Both the position numbers and the translations under genes were made by a program. Source: an uncultured Bacteroidales bacterium (lineage in GTDB: Bacteria > Bacteroidota > Bacteroidia > Bacteroidales > Paludibacteraceae). From it: 64,000 bases of DNA. Below the pieces are notes generated by a model. It did no database searches. It was not told the DNA's origin and saw only the letters and a list, made by a program, of their open reading frames with translations. Position 1 is the stretch's first letter. Every line of letters starts with the position of its first letter. The stretch spans positions 124,001 to 188,000 of the forward strand of contig ONEG01000001.1 in the NCBI GenBank assembly GCA_900316845.1, in the 5' to 3' direction. Of the stretch, positions 1 to 8,406 are shown in pieces.

Positions 1-77
1 AAAGTTCGTTGCCGCATCTTCAGATCTTTCTCCAAAGTCTGCAACGATGTTTTATTGAATTGGTATGTTATAGCCAT
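1..77 (-). CDS. atpD: V-type ATP synthase subunit D (partial, N-terminus only)
   Basis: Only the first 25 codons lie in the window; the gene runs off the left edge. The translation begins MAITYQFNKTSLQTLEKDLK, which matches the N-terminus typical of V/A-type ATPase subunit D (MAI-[KR]-[FY]-x-x-NKTSLQ-x-LEK). Subunit D is the central stalk that couples ATP turnover in the A3B3 head to the membrane rotor. The start lies 6 nt after the subunit B stop codon, so it is translated in the same operon. This stretch is too short for most gene callers. Confidence 0.85.
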   Translation of the reverse strand, partial: MAITYQFNKTSLQTLEKDLKMRQRT

Positions 78-83
78 AACCTA

Positions 84-1412
84 TTATGCTTTTGGCCAGT
101 ACTTCTCAACAAGAGCGGCCTTGATATTTACTTCTTCCGGTTTGAAATATTTACCAAAGAGTTGCCATGCTACGTCAAGCATCTGGACGGTATTGATGTT
201 CACGTCGATAGCGAGGATCTCGCGGCTGTAGTCGCGTGCGAAGTCCAAGCAACGCTCATCGTAGTTGGTCAAGTCGAAACCATTCTCTTTCTTGGTCTTA
301 GCGTTAGCGGCGTCGGCATACAAGCGAACAGCGGCGTTCATTACCTGCGGATGATCTTCGCGGGTTTTCTTGCCGGCTACCAACTGCTTCAGACGAGACA
401 GCGAACGGAACGGATCGACGATGACTTTACCGATTTCGGAGTCACGGCGGAGATAGAGCTGACCCTCTGTGATGTAACCGGTGTTATCCGGAATAGCGTG
501 TGTGATGTCGCCACCGGAAAGCGTGGTCACGGCGATGATAGTGATTGAACCGCCACCTGCCTGCTCCGGGAACTGAACGGCCTTCTCGTAGATCTTCGCG
601 AGGTCGGAATAGAGCGAACCCGGCATGGAGTCCTTGGAAGGAATCTGGTCCATACGGTTCGACACGATTGCCAATGCGTCGGCGTAGAGCGTCATGTCGG
701 TCAAGAGGACGAGCACTTTCTCATGTTTCTCTACCGCAAAATACTCTGCTGCGGTAAGCGCCATGTCCGGGATCAGGAGTCGCTCAACAGGCGGGTTCTC
801 GGTCGTGTTGACAAACGAAATGATGTGGTCAAGTACGCCGGCGTTGGTGAAGACGTTCTTGAAATAGAGGTAGTCATCGTTGGTCAGACCCATACCGCCG
901 AGGATGATCTTGTCTGCCTCTGCACGGAGTGCCACGTTTGCCATCACCTGGTTGTACGGCTGATCCGGATCCGCGAAGAACGGGATCTTCTGTCCGGAAA
1001 CGAGGGTGTTGTTCAGGTCTATACCTGCAATACCCGTAGCAATCAGCTCTGACGGTTGTTTACGACGAACGGGGTTTACAGATGGGCCACCGATCTCAAC
1101 CTCTTTGCCTTCTATAGCCGGTCCGCCATCAATCGGGTCGCCGTACGCGTTGAAGAAACGTCCTGCGAGTTGGTCGGACACTTTGAGGCTCGGTGCTTTG
1201 CCGAGGAAAACCACTTCTGCGTTGGTCGGAATACCTTCGGTACCCTGGAACACCTGCAGCGTCACCTCGTCACCGATGATTTTTACTACCTGCGCGAGTT
1301 TGCCGTTGACGGTAGCGAGTTCATCGTTACCCACTCCTTCGGCTTTCAGCGAACAGGTCGCTTTGGTGATCGCCGTAATCTGGGTATATATTTTTTGAAA
1401 TGCTTTAGCCAT
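84..1412 (-). CDS. atpB: V-type ATP synthase subunit B
   Basis: 442 aa, full length for the non-catalytic B subunit of the V/A-type ATPase head. It has the beta-barrel start, the segment GDPIDGGPAIEGKEVEIGGPSVNPV and the region LLTDMTLYADALAIVSNRMDQIPS..GSLYSDLAKIYE characteristic of the family, and lacks the P-loop of the catalytic subunit, as expected. It sits between subunit A upstream and D downstream. In anaerobic Bacteroidetes this enzyme may pump H+ or Na+, or make ATP; the direction and ion cannot be read from this gene. Confidence 0.97.
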   Translation of the reverse strand: MAKAFQKIYTQITAITKATCSLKAEGVGNDELATVNGKLAQVVKIIGDEVTLQVFQGTEGIPTNAEVVFLGKAPSLKVSDQLAGRFFNAYGDPIDGGPAIEGKEVEIGGPSVNPVRRKQPSELIATGIAGIDLNNTLVSGQKIPFFADPDQPYNQVMANVALRAEADKIILGGMGLTNDDYLYFKNVFTNAGVLDHIISFVNTTENPPVERLLIPDMALTAAEYFAVEKHEKVLVLLTDMTLYADALAIVSNRMDQIPSKDSMPGSLYSDLAKIYEKAVQFPEQAGGGSITIIAVTTLSGGDITHAIPDNTGYITEGQLYLRRDSEIGKVIVDPFRSLSRLKQLVAGKKTREDHPQVMNAAVRLYADAANAKTKKENGFDLTNYDERCLDFARDYSREILAIDVNINTVQMLDVAWQLFGKYFKPEEVNIKAALVEKYWPKA

Positions 1413-1420
1413 AAAACTAT

Positions 1421-1457
1421 TTACGATTTATTCATTTACCATTTGTTCATTTTTTTC
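1421..1457. repeat. Junction repeat, 'atggtaaatg/acaaatg' family
   Basis: The 141-bp spacer between atpA and atpB carries a degenerate repeat that reads on the minus strand as alternating AAATG / GGTAAATG words. The same word pattern recurs at 15556-15592 (upstream of ribH) and inside recQ at 48202-48243, so this is a dispersed family. A second GTCG-rich repeat follows at about 1495-1528. Confidence 0.6.
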
Positions 1458-1553
1458 AACTACTGTTGTACTAACCTTAGCCTCATCTTAGCCTTCACCG
1501 TCGGTTGACCGTCGTTCGACTGTCGTTTTTGAATGCTAATTGAGTGCAATGCA

Positions 1554-3305
1554 TTACAACTGCTTTTCTGCCAAGAGATCATCGAGTTTCTTGCGGTAGT
1601 CTTCAAACTCTGCAGAATGGAACTCACAATAGTTCATCTGCTTGCAGAGGTTGATGACGCGCTTGAAGTAATCGATGACATCGAGGAAGTTGTCGAAATC
1701 GTAGTCGTGTTTGCAGATGTCCATGACGAGGCGGAGCATGTACTGCTGGCGCTCGAGCGGACAAACAGCGTCGATCTTATCGAAGGCATCCTGCTGAAGG
1801 ATGACAAAGTCAATCACCTCGGATTTCCAGAAGGTCTCGTGGTAATCTACCGGCACACCATCGTCACCAAGGATGTTGATCTGCTCCTGAATCTCTTTAC
1901 CGCGCTGGAGGTACGTCTTCATATCGTTGACCATCGGCAACCAGTTTTTGTCAATCAAGCCGGAGATATATTCCTCAAACTCAGGGTATTCCACATATTT
2001 GGAGTACGAGTCGATGGGGTTCACAGCCGGGTAACGTTTGCGGTCGGCACGTGCCTGCTCAAGGGCATAGAAACAACGTGCCACTTTCTTCGTACCTTCG
2101 GTAACCGGCTCTTTGAGGTTACCACCGGCAGGCGAAACGGTTCCGAGGAAAGTAACGGATCCTGTAGCTCCATTATTAAGGTACACGTAACCTGCGCGTG
2201 CGTAGAAAGCACCGATGATTGCAGAGAGGTCCATCGGGAAGGCATCCTGTCCCGGAAGCTCCTCCAGACGGTTAGACATCTCACGGAGTGCTTGTGCCCA
2301 ACGGGAAGTGGAGTCCGCCATGAGGAGGACGCGCAGACCCATCGAACGATAGTACTCGGCGATGGTCATGGACGTATAAACAGACGCCTCACGGGATGCC
2401 ACCGGCATGTTAGACGTGTTGGCGATGATGATAGTACGCTCCATGAGCTTGCGTCCGGTATGCGGGTCATCGAGTTCCGGGAACTCGGTAAAGGTCTCAA
2501 CGACCTCGTTGGCACGCTCACCGCAGGCAGCGATGATCACGATGTCCGCTTCGGCTTGTTTGGAGATAGCGTGCTGGAGGACGGTCTTACCGGTACCGAA
2601 CGGACCGGGGATAAAGCCTGTACCACCCTCGCAAAGCGGGTTAGCGGTGTCGATGGTACGTACGCCTGTCTCGAGCAGTTTGAAGGGACGCGGTTTCTCG
2701 CGGTACGCGAGGATCGCTTTCTTCACCGGCCATTTCTGAACCATAGTTACTTCATGGTCGTTACCTTCTGCATCGGTCAGAACCGCCATCACCTCGTTGA
2801 TAGTGTACTCACCGGCTTTGGCGATGGACTTCACGGTGTATGTACCTTCGAAAACGAAAGGTACCATGATCTTGTGCGGCTGATGGTTCTCATCCACTTC
2901 TCCGAGCCAAGCGGCAGCCTCTACCTTGTCGCCCACTTTGGCGATAGGTGTGAACGCCCATTTCTTCTCTTGGTCAAGCGGGAAGTTGTACTCACCACGT
3001 TTGAGGAACACGCCGGTGAGTTTGTCCAGGTCGTTCTGCAGACCGTCGTAGTTACGGCTGAGCAGACCCGGACCGAGCGTCACTTCAAGCATGTGTCCCG
3101 TGAACTCCACTTTGTTGCCCACTTTGAGGCCACGAGTGGACTCGAACACCTGCGCATATACGTTAGCGCCAATGACTTTGATGACTTCCGCCATCAGTTT
3201 GGTCTCGCCGACGTAGATGTAGCAAATTTCGTTTTGCGCAACCGGTCCATCGACAACGACGGTTACCAGGTTGGCAATAATTCCTTTAACTTTTCCTTGT
3301 GTCAT
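1554..3305 (-). CDS. atpA: V-type ATP synthase subunit A (catalytic)
   Basis: 583 aa, normal length for the catalytic A subunit. The P-loop GPFGTGKT is at about residues 234-241, preceded by the A-subunit-specific non-homologous region (about residues 90-200). The nucleotide-site segment GERANEVVETFTEFPEL and the arginine-finger region MADSTSRWAQALREMSNRLEELPG are intact. It forms the ATP-hydrolysing sites with subunit B. Upstream in the operon lie DUF2764 and subunit E; downstream lie B and D. Confidence 0.98.
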   Translation of the reverse strand: MTQGKVKGIIANLVTVVVDGPVAQNEICYIYVGETKLMAEVIKVIGANVYAQVFESTRGLKVGNKVEFTGHMLEVTLGPGLLSRNYDGLQNDLDKLTGVFLKRGEYNFPLDQEKKWAFTPIAKVGDKVEAAAWLGEVDENHQPHKIMVPFVFEGTYTVKSIAKAGEYTINEVMAVLTDAEGNDHEVTMVQKWPVKKAILAYREKPRPFKLLETGVRTIDTANPLCEGGTGFIPGPFGTGKTVLQHAISKQAEADIVIIAACGERANEVVETFTEFPELDDPHTGRKLMERTIIIANTSNMPVASREASVYTSMTIAEYYRSMGLRVLLMADSTSRWAQALREMSNRLEELPGQDAFPMDLSAIIGAFYARAGYVYLNNGATGSVTFLGTVSPAGGNLKEPVTEGTKKVARCFYALEQARADRKRYPAVNPIDSYSKYVEYPEFEEYISGLIDKNWLPMVNDMKTYLQRGKEIQEQINILGDDGVPVDYHETFWKSEVIDFVILQQDAFDKIDAVCPLERQQYMLRLVMDICKHDYDFDNFLDVIDYFKRVINLCKQMNYCEFHSAEFEDYRKKLDDLLAEKQL

Positions 3306-3324
3306 ATTTGTGTTTTATTAAATT

Positions 3325-3376
3325 CGTTATAACGAGATATCGATATATCGACATATCGAGATTTCGATTAATCGAG
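3325..3376. repeat. Junction repeat of CGATAT/TCGAG words
   Basis: The spacer between the DUF2764 gene and atpA is almost entirely a degenerate repeat of about 9-bp TCGATATA/TCGACATA words. It overlaps the stop codon of the DUF2764 gene (3368-3370). It has the same architecture as the other junction repeats in the window but a different word. Confidence 0.6.
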
Positions 3377-3979
3377 TTTCACGCCCCGTTTCATATCTGC
3401 AACAAGATCGCGGAAGATTTTTTCGCCTTCTTCGATGGTGAGGATAGACCAGCGATGGAGCATGAGGGCTTCGAGGTAATAGGCGAAGACCATCTCGGGC
3501 GAGAAGAAATCAAACTCTGTGCGTTCTTGGAGCCATTCGAATCGGATGGCATCTTGGGCTTTCTCACGCTGCATAAGATCCTCTATCTGCGCGAGCGCAA
3601 GGATCGATTGGTAGTCGCCCGGCAGTTCGTTGAGACCGAAGTCCTTTTGAGACGTGTGGGTGCGTAACTGCTCCGCCACTTCGCCCTCTCCGACGATCTG
3701 GGTCTTGACATCGAATCCGTGCTTGCGGCAGATCTGCGCCACGAGCACGTTGTTCATGTCTTGATTAAAACCGAACCAATCCCGAACAAAGCGGTTCTTG
3801 GCCTTGAGTCCTTGCTCGAGCGTCTCTTCATTCATCGGTGCGCGCAGCAAGTCCAGCAAAGCCTTGTCGGACGCACGCAACTGCTCATCGAATAACTCAT
3901 CGAGTTTTTCGAGAGAAATAGGTGCATCTGATCCTGCTTTTAGTTCAGGCAGCCCGGCAAGTAAATATTCGTAAGTCAT
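3368..3979 (-). CDS. DUF2764 family protein of the V-ATPase operon
   Basis: 203 aa, beginning MTYEYLLAGLPELKAG. Proteins of this family occur inside V-type ATPase operons of Bacteroidetes and Spirochaetes, between subunits E and A, and are often annotated V-type ATP synthase subunit C-like or DUF2764. The predicted protein is mostly helical with no membrane segment. Its position suggests that it replaces the stalk subunit C or F, or assists assembly; that role is inferred from context. One nucleotide separates it from atpE. Confidence 0.8.
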   Translation of the reverse strand: MTYEYLLAGLPELKAGSDAPISLEKLDELFDEQLRASDKALLDLLRAPMNEETLEQGLKAKNRFVRDWFGFNQDMNNVLVAQICRKHGFDVKTQIVGEGEVAEQLRTHTSQKDFGLNELPGDYQSILALAQIEDLMQREKAQDAIRFEWLQERTEFDFFSPEMVFAYYLEALMLHRWSILTIEEGEKIFRDLVADMKRGVKLD

Positions 3980-3980
3980 A

Positions 3981-4565
3981 TTAGAACAATTCCTCTACGA
4001 GTTGTGGACGAAGCATTTCCTTGAAGTATGCGATGAACTCCGCGTCACCGAAGGCGAGTTTGTAACCGCCCTTAGCCGGCTGGATTGTGAAGTCCGTTTT
4101 GATGCCTTTGACCTCAGTAATATGTACTGCATGGTCTAGGATTCCCTTTACATTAGACGCAAAATACTTCTTTAAAGCCTCTGCATCTTTGGCTTCGATA
4201 ATCACTTCTCCGTCTTTCGCCATCTGCTCTGCGAGTTTAGCAATGATCGATTGCATGAATTTCGGATCTGCAGTAGCTGCTTTAACGCTATCAGAAGCGA
4301 TTTTGTCAGAGAGGAGGTTTACGATCTCCGTCTTTACAGCGTTTACACTCTGCTCAGCGTAGAGTTTGAGCTCTGCGCGTGTTTTCTTGTCGAGGTCAGC
4401 AGACTTGTTTTCTGCAGCAGCGACGATAGCAGCGGCTTTTTTCTCAGCCTCCGCGATGATGCCGGCAGCCTTGGCGTTCGCTTTCTCAACGATTTGTTGT
4501 GCCTCGGCATTGCCTTTCTCTACGCCTTCCGCGTAGATTTTGTCAGTTAATTCAGAAAGATTCAT
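3981..4565 (-). CDS. atpE: V-type ATP synthase subunit E (peripheral stalk)
   Basis: 194 aa. Residues 10-80 are a long Ala/Glu/Lys-rich coiled coil (for example AAGIIAEAEKKAAAIVAAAE), followed by a compact C-terminal domain, the layout of the peripheral-stalk E subunit. It is the first gene of the operon: the promoter at 4625-4655 lies directly upstream and the next gene starts one base after its stop. Confidence 0.9.
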   Translation of the reverse strand: MNLSELTDKIYAEGVEKGNAEAQQIVEKANAKAAGIIAEAEKKAAAIVAAAENKSADLDKKTRAELKLYAEQSVNAVKTEIVNLLSDKIASDSVKAATADPKFMQSIIAKLAEQMAKDGEVIIEAKDAEALKKYFASNVKGILDHAVHITEVKGIKTDFTIQPAKGGYKLAFGDAEFIAYFKEMLRPQLVEELF

Positions 4566-4609
4566 TTTATATAGTATTTTTATGATAATTCCCGGTTAAA
4601 AACGCTTAC

Positions 4610-4625
4610 GCGCCAATTTTGGCGC
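4610..4625. promoter_or_regulatory. 16-bp inverted repeat at the start site of the V-ATPase operon
   Basis: A perfect inverted repeat (7-bp arms GCGCCAA/TTGGCGC, 2-bp centre) begins at the last base of the -7 box and covers roughly positions +1 to +16 of the transcript. It could be an operator for a dimeric regulator or a 5' stem-loop on the mRNA. No regulator gene is adjacent. Confidence 0.45.
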
Positions 4626-4655
4626 AAAGTTACAAAAAAATATTGACATATGCAA
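4625..4655 (-). promoter_or_regulatory. Bacteroidetes-type promoter of the V-ATPase operon
   Basis: On the minus strand TTG (4655-4653), a 20-nt spacer and TAACTTTG (4632-4625) fit the Bacteroidetes primary sigma consensus (-33 TTG, -7 TAnnTTTG). The TTG is followed by CATATGTC, an extension shared with most promoters in this window. Confidence 0.85.
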
Positions 4656-4656
4656 G

Positions 4657-4688
4657 AAAAAAACGCCCCGAGGGACGTTTTTTTTATT
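4657..4688 (-). terminator. Rho-independent terminator after the Rel-recR-GNAT operon
   Basis: Read on the minus strand, an imperfect GC hairpin (AACG-CCC / GGG-CGTT with one mismatch) is followed by seven T residues, 15 nt past the GNAT stop codon. The plus strand also shows a T run, so it may act in both directions. It directly abuts the -33 element of the V-ATPase promoter. Confidence 0.65.
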
Positions 4689-4702
4689 TTCAATAAAAGA
4701 AA

Positions 4703-5236
4703 TCACCTTGTTTTGACCCAAATCACCGCGTCAGACTCGAGTGTCCAGTTCTTCAAAGGAGAGGAAGGAATATATCCGGCATGCTCAAAAATGGCGGAGC
4801 AAGCGGTGTTGGTTTGTGCGATGACAGCGTAGAGACAGCGAAGGTGCAAAAAATCAAAGGCATATTCCTCTATTTTAGCGAGCGCCTCGTGCCCCACTCC
4901 TTTTCCCCGATGCTCCGACGCGATATACATTCCTAAAGCCGCACGTCGGTTACGAGGATCAAAATCGAAGAGATCAACGCAGCCGATGGTAAGACCGTCC
5001 TGCGGACTGACAGACCGCTGCGCTGACAGAGTACAGACCGCTTCGCTGACAGACTGAATTACAAGACGGAGCTGTCCGTCTTTGAAAATATCTCCTGTCG
5101 TAGAAGCAATATACTCTCGCAGGTCTTGTTGGGACAGCGGGTTATGGTTCGCGCCGTCCGCCCATGCCGAAGCATCATTCTCCCATTGATAGAGGAATGG
5201 CAGATCGGTCGGTTCTATTTTGCGTAAAGCAATCAT
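4703..5236 (-). CDS. GNAT family N-acetyltransferase
   Basis: 177 aa from the start MIALRKIEPTDLPFLYQWEN. This start is preferred over an upstream in-frame ATG at 5317 because it lies 4 nt after the stop of the HAD gene. The acetyl-CoA motif A is visible as ALGMYIASEHRGKGVGHEAL, with a C-terminal segment NTACSAIFEHAGY like the RimJ/RimL/SpeG subfamily. The substrate is unknown. Residues about 60-80 (VSEAVCTLSAQRSVSPQDG) are encoded by a dispersed repeat (4993-5056) and replace what should be a short loop. It is the last gene of the operon that starts with Rel. Confidence 0.85.
   Translation of the reverse strand: MIALRKIEPTDLPFLYQWENDASAWADGANHNPLSQQDLREYIASTTGDIFKDGQLRLVIQSVSEAVCTLSAQRSVSPQDGLTIGCVDLFDFDPRNRRAALGMYIASEHRGKGVGHEALAKIEEYAFDFLHLRCLYAVIAQTNTACSAIFEHAGYIPSSPLKNWTLESDAVIWVKTR
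4993..5056. repeat. In-frame dispersed repeat ('GGTCTGT..CTGTCAG' family) in the GNAT gene
   Basis: About 64 bp made of alternating CTGACAGA and ACAGACCG words separated by small self-complementary cores (for example TCCTGCGGA, CGCTGCG). Nearly identical modules occur at 24924-24968 (outer-membrane protein gene) and 56881-56936 (uvrA), all within coding sequence and all in frame. Confidence 0.75.
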
Positions 5237-5240
5237 CGGA

Positions 5241-5663
5241 TTAGTCGAAAAGCCGCGCAAAGAAGCCTTTTTTCGGTTTATGAAGATCTTCCATATTGCC
5301 TTGCGGAGCCGGTTCATACGGATGTCCGGTGTGGATCATGTTATAGATCACTCCCCAATCCGGCAGCCCGCCGAGGTTGCGGTCATCAATCCAGAGATCC
5401 GCTACAAGTTTGCGGGCGGTACCATGCTCCGGTTCTTCCTCCGGATAATTGGAGTTGACGGCATAGAACTCTAAGCCTTTGGACTTGCAATAATCAATCG
5501 CCTCCTGCAGCAATGCGCCCTCACGCACGGTCCAAAGGATAATCTGGTGATGATCCTCTTCCTGCAGTTTCTTCAAGGTCTGGATGGCAAACGGGATTGG
5601 TTTGCCTATTTTCGGGTACTCGTGGGTCACGATCGTACCATCAAAATCACAAGCAATTATCAT
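5241..5663 (-). CDS. Small HAD-superfamily hydrolase (BT0820-like)
   Basis: 140 aa. It begins MIIACDFDGTIV, the DxD(G)T nucleophile motif of HAD phosphatases, and has a later LWIDDRNLGG acidic motif; the cap is minimal. It resembles the small Bacteroides hydrolases annotated as BT0820 homologues. The substrate is unknown; a phosphatase acting on a small phosphorylated metabolite or a polynucleotide 5'/3' phosphate is possible. It lies in an operon between a membrane protein gene and the GNAT gene. Confidence 0.8.
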   Translation of the reverse strand: MIIACDFDGTIVTHEYPKIGKPIPFAIQTLKKLQEEDHHQIILWTVREGALLQEAIDYCKSKGLEFYAVNSNYPEEEPEHGTARKLVADLWIDDRNLGGLPDWGVIYNMIHTGHPYEPAPQGNMEDLHKPKKGFFARLFD

Positions 5664-5779
5664 TCGCTGCTGGCTATCCTCGTAAGCGCCACAAAACTTC
5701 GTTTTATGGGTAGTTACTCGGATGCCCTCGCTCTTCGGTCCGCACGCACTACGTTAGCGTACGTCCCGAGGTGGAGAGC

Positions 5780-5798
5780 CCTCTTAGCCAGTAAGAGG
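5780..5798. other. Hairpin in the 143-bp spacer between the HAD gene and the membrane protein gene
   Basis: Arms CCTCTTA/TAAGAGG with a 5-nt loop, 8 nt downstream of the membrane-protein stop codon, without a T run. The rest of this spacer is GC-rich and self-complementary around 5739-5770, resembling the spacers at 16431-16471 and 22500-22545. I see no gene in it. Confidence 0.4.
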
Positions 5799-5806
5799 TC
5801 TTTATA

Positions 5807-6244
5807 TTAATATGTTTCTTGATTCGGGTCTTGGGGTTTCATTTCCTGGTCCATCTTACCGATGGTGGGTTTGGTAAAATACCACGCGATAGCACTCATC
5901 GCCGCCAGCCACATCATCGATTTATAGCAACCAAAGAGGTAGTAAAACGCAATATTCATGGGCATCGTCAGGCCGACAACAAGAATCCGTCCGGTGGCAA
6001 TCCCCTTGTATTTCTCCAGGGTGTCGGGCTTGAACAATTTCACCATGTATAAGCCAAACGGAATGGCAACAAGCGTTACTCCAATCGCTACGTATTGAAG
6101 GATCATGCCGACTTGCTGCAGCGGTGACAGAGGCTCAAAATCCGGCTGCGAAGTGAGGTAATACATCACTCCGAGAACGATGAGCGTGAAGACCATGACT
6201 CCGTAGTAGTAGCCATTGAGGGTTCTGATAATTTTCTCTTCCAT
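5807..6244 (-). CDS. Conserved four-helix membrane protein of unknown function
   Basis: 145 aa with a short cytoplasmic start (MEEKIIRTLNGYYYG) and four hydrophobic segments at about residues 14-33, 45-67, 85-105 and 110-125. No enzymatic motif is visible. It lies 7 nt downstream of recR in the same operon, a location that suggests a small conserved integral membrane protein. I do not recognise a named family. Confidence 0.75.
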   Translation of the reverse strand: MEEKIIRTLNGYYYGVMVFTLIVLGVMYYLTSQPDFEPLSPLQQVGMILQYVAIGVTLVAIPFGLYMVKLFKPDTLEKYKGIATGRILVVGLTMPMNIAFYYLFGCYKSMMWLAAMSAIAWYFTKPTIGKMDQEMKPQDPNQETY

Positions 6245-6251
6245 ATTGTTT

Positions 6252-6866
6252 TTATCCTTTAAATTCTATTCGGTTGACGATGGACCGCCCGAGGGTGATC
6301 TCATCGGTGTATTCGAGTTGGTTTCCAACCGCGACACCGCGTGCAATCTGGGAAATCTTCACCTCCAGCCCGGCGTTCTGCAGACGGCGGTAGAGGTAGA
6401 AATTGGTGGTGTCGCCTTCCATCGTGGTCGGCAGAGCGAGGATGATCTCATCCACGTTTCCTTTCGCCACGCGCTCTATGAGCGAATCGATCTCTATATC
6501 CTTTGGACCGACGCCTTCCATGGGTGAAATGACGCCTCCGAGAACATGATAAACGCCGTTGTACTGTCCGGTATTCTCGATGGACATGACGTCCTGAACA
6601 TTCTCGACGACACAGATCGTAGCGTGGTCGCGCCTCGTAGAGCCGCATATCGGACAAATCTCCGTATCCGATATATTATGGCACTCGCGGCAGTAAACCA
6701 CCTCTTTTTTCAGTCGCGTGAAGGCATTGGAGAACGCCTCTACGTCCGCTTCGGGCTGACGCAACAGATGCAGCACGAGCCGCAACGCCGTCCGCCGCCC
6801 CACTCCGGGCAGCGAAGCCATCTGGTTAACGGCCTGCTCTAATATGACACTCGGGTAATCAGACAT
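6252..6866 (-). CDS. recR: Recombination mediator RecR
   Basis: 204 aa, normal length. It has the helix-hairpin-helix start ([17 protein letters not shown]), a C4 zinc finger ([18 protein letters not shown], about residues 59-76) and a Toprim domain ([13 protein letters not shown]). RecR acts with RecO (and RecF) to load RecA on single-stranded gaps. Its ATG overlaps the TGA of the upstream Rel gene by one base, so the two are translationally coupled. Confidence 0.97.
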   Translation of the reverse strand: MSDYPSVILEQAVNQMASLPGVGRRTALRLVLHLLRQPEADVEAFSNAFTRLKKEVVYCRECHNISDTEICPICGSTRRDHATICVVENVQDVMSIENTGQYNGVYHVLGGVISPMEGVGPKDIEIDSLIERVAKGNVDEIILALPTTMEGDTTNFYLYRRLQNAGLEVKISQIARGVAVGNQLEYTDEITLGRSIVNRIEFKG

Positions 6867-8299
6867 CAGTTTTTCTTAGCCCATTTGGCAGGGATCATTC
6901 GATACGGATAGCGCTCGCGTATATTCGCCGCGTTCGGACAATCGATGCGGTGGATACGGATACCTTTGAGAACGGAGACAAAGGCAAAAATCGGGTCGCC
7001 CGGTTGCGGGTTACAACATTTCGAGAGGTTATAATCCACGTTCTTCACGTTCATATCCACCTCGATTGCCAGACCTTTGAGTTCGGAGCGATCCACATAC
7101 TCCGTATGTTCGCGGGTCGTTGGTGTCTCTTCGGGCATGAGGAGCACGTCACGCAGATGCTGCATGTCCTCCTTCCCGTTTGCCACGGATTGGTACATGT
7201 CGGACACCTCTTTGTAACCCAATTTGAGCGCCATGCGGGTGATGTCCGCTTCTGTATATTCGAGTTTCCAGTTCTTGAACCGCCGCTCGATAATCTCCTT
7301 TCCTTCCGCCGCTTGTTTATACTCAATCTCTTTGAGCGCCTGGCGGATCTTATTCTTCGCCTTGGTGGAGACCACGATATTGAGCCAATCGGCATTAGGA
7401 TGCTGGTTCGGCGAGGTCGTTATTGATACCTGATCGCCGTTTTGCAGCTTCTGGCGGATAGATACATTTTGATTTCGAATAGTACCTCCGACGCAGTGCG
7501 CACCCACTTCGCTATGGATGGAGTACGCAAAATCCAGTACGGTTGCCCCTTCCGGCAGACGTCTCAAATCGCCGGTGGGCGTGAAGACAAACACGTCTCC
7601 GGAGCGTTGCACGATGGAGCCTTTGACACCTTTGTACGACCAGTGAGCAGCTACCCCCTGCTCCGCTATCTCGTCCATTCGGCGGGTACGAATTTGTACC
7701 TCTACCCATCGTTTTTCGGGTCCCAAAACGGTAGTATGAAGCGATTCATAACCGTTCTCTTTGGGTACAGAAAGCCAATCTCGCAGACGTTTGGGGTTCG
7801 GCGGGAAGATGTCGGTAATGAGCGAATAGACCTGCCAGCAATCCGATTTCTCACGCTCCAACGGAGAATCCAAGATGATGCGGATAGCGAACAGATCATA
7901 GATGTGGTCCACATCGCAATGCTGCGCCTGCATCTTATGATAGATGGAGTGAATCGATTTCGGACGACCTTTGATGGTAAACTTAAAGCCTTCCGCCTTG
8001 AGTTTCTCCTCCAACGGGGCGATAAACGAAGCGATATACGCCTCACGTTCCGCTTTTTTGGCATTTAACGCGTGCGCGATATATTTATAGGTGTCGTAAT
8101 CGAGAAACTTCAACGCCAGGTCTTCCATCTCGGTCTTGATCTGGTACAAACCGAGCCTATGCGCCATCGGTGCATGCAGATTCTGGGTCTCGCGAGCGAT
8201 GTGCCGGCGCTTCTCAGAATCGCCTTCTTTATCCAGCTGACGGAGTAACTCCAGACGCTCTGTTAGTATCGAGTATAGGACTTTATTGCTATCTTCCAT
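6866..8299 (-). CDS. RelA/SpoT homologue without HD and ACT domains
   Basis: 477 aa from [20 protein letters not shown]. An upstream in-frame ATG at 8491 is rejected because it lies 5' of the promoter. The start corresponds to the very end of the HD hydrolase domain of long RSH proteins (about 740 aa), so the ppGpp hydrolase site is absent. The synthetase domain (about 40-225) keeps [51 protein letters not shown] and [13 protein letters not shown] domain follows (about 235-295), then a helical region and the Cys-rich domain (CCNPQPGD ... HRIDCPN). The protein stops there, without the terminal ACT/RRM domain. It is probably a dedicated (p)ppGpp synthetase. Confidence 0.9.
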   Translation of the reverse strand: MEDSNKVLYSILTERLELLRQLDKEGDSEKRRHIARETQNLHAPMAHRLGLYQIKTEMEDLALKFLDYDTYKYIAHALNAKKAEREAYIASFIAPLEEKLKAEGFKFTIKGRPKSIHSIYHKMQAQHCDVDHIYDLFAIRIILDSPLEREKSDCWQVYSLITDIFPPNPKRLRDWLSVPKENGYESLHTTVLGPEKRWVEVQIRTRRMDEIAEQGVAAHWSYKGVKGSIVQRSGDVFVFTPTGDLRRLPEGATVLDFAYSIHSEVGAHCVGGTIRNQNVSIRQKLQNGDQVSITTSPNQHPNADWLNIVVSTKAKNKIRQALKEIEYKQAAEGKEIIERRFKNWKLEYTEADITRMALKLGYKEVSDMYQSVANGKEDMQHLRDVLLMPEETPTTREHTEYVDRSELKGLAIEVDMNVKNVDYNLSKCCNPQPGDPIFAFVSVLKGIRIHRIDCPNAANIRERYPYRMIPAKWAKKN

Positions 8300-8323
8300 A
8301 TAGGCTAATCTCAAAAAACGCTG

Positions 8324-8371
8324 CAAATTTACGATTTTTCTTGCACATATGCAAATTTTTTTGTACCTTTG
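8324..8371. promoter_or_regulatory. Divergent overlapping promoter pair (Rel operon minus, exported protein plus)
   Basis: Minus strand: TTG (8354-8352), 20 nt, TAAATTTG (8331-8324). Plus strand: TTG (8341-8343), 20 nt, TACCTTTG (8364-8371). The two -33 elements face each other in the 14-mer TTGCACATATGCAA (8341-8354), so one polymerase should exclude the other. The 48-bp geometry is identical at 26775-26822. Confidence 0.85.
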
Positions 8372-8406
8372 CAGCGATTTTTTGCAAATAATAAATTTAA
8401 CCGATA

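Noticed and set aside
1533..3332. 599-codon open frame on the plus strand opposite atpA
   Set aside because: It is the shadow of a highly conserved catalytic subunit; the translation is rich in His/Val/Arg runs and matches no family.
5664..5806. tRNA-like or small RNA gene
   Set aside because: GC-rich with one hairpin but no cloverleaf, no T-loop consensus and no promoter.
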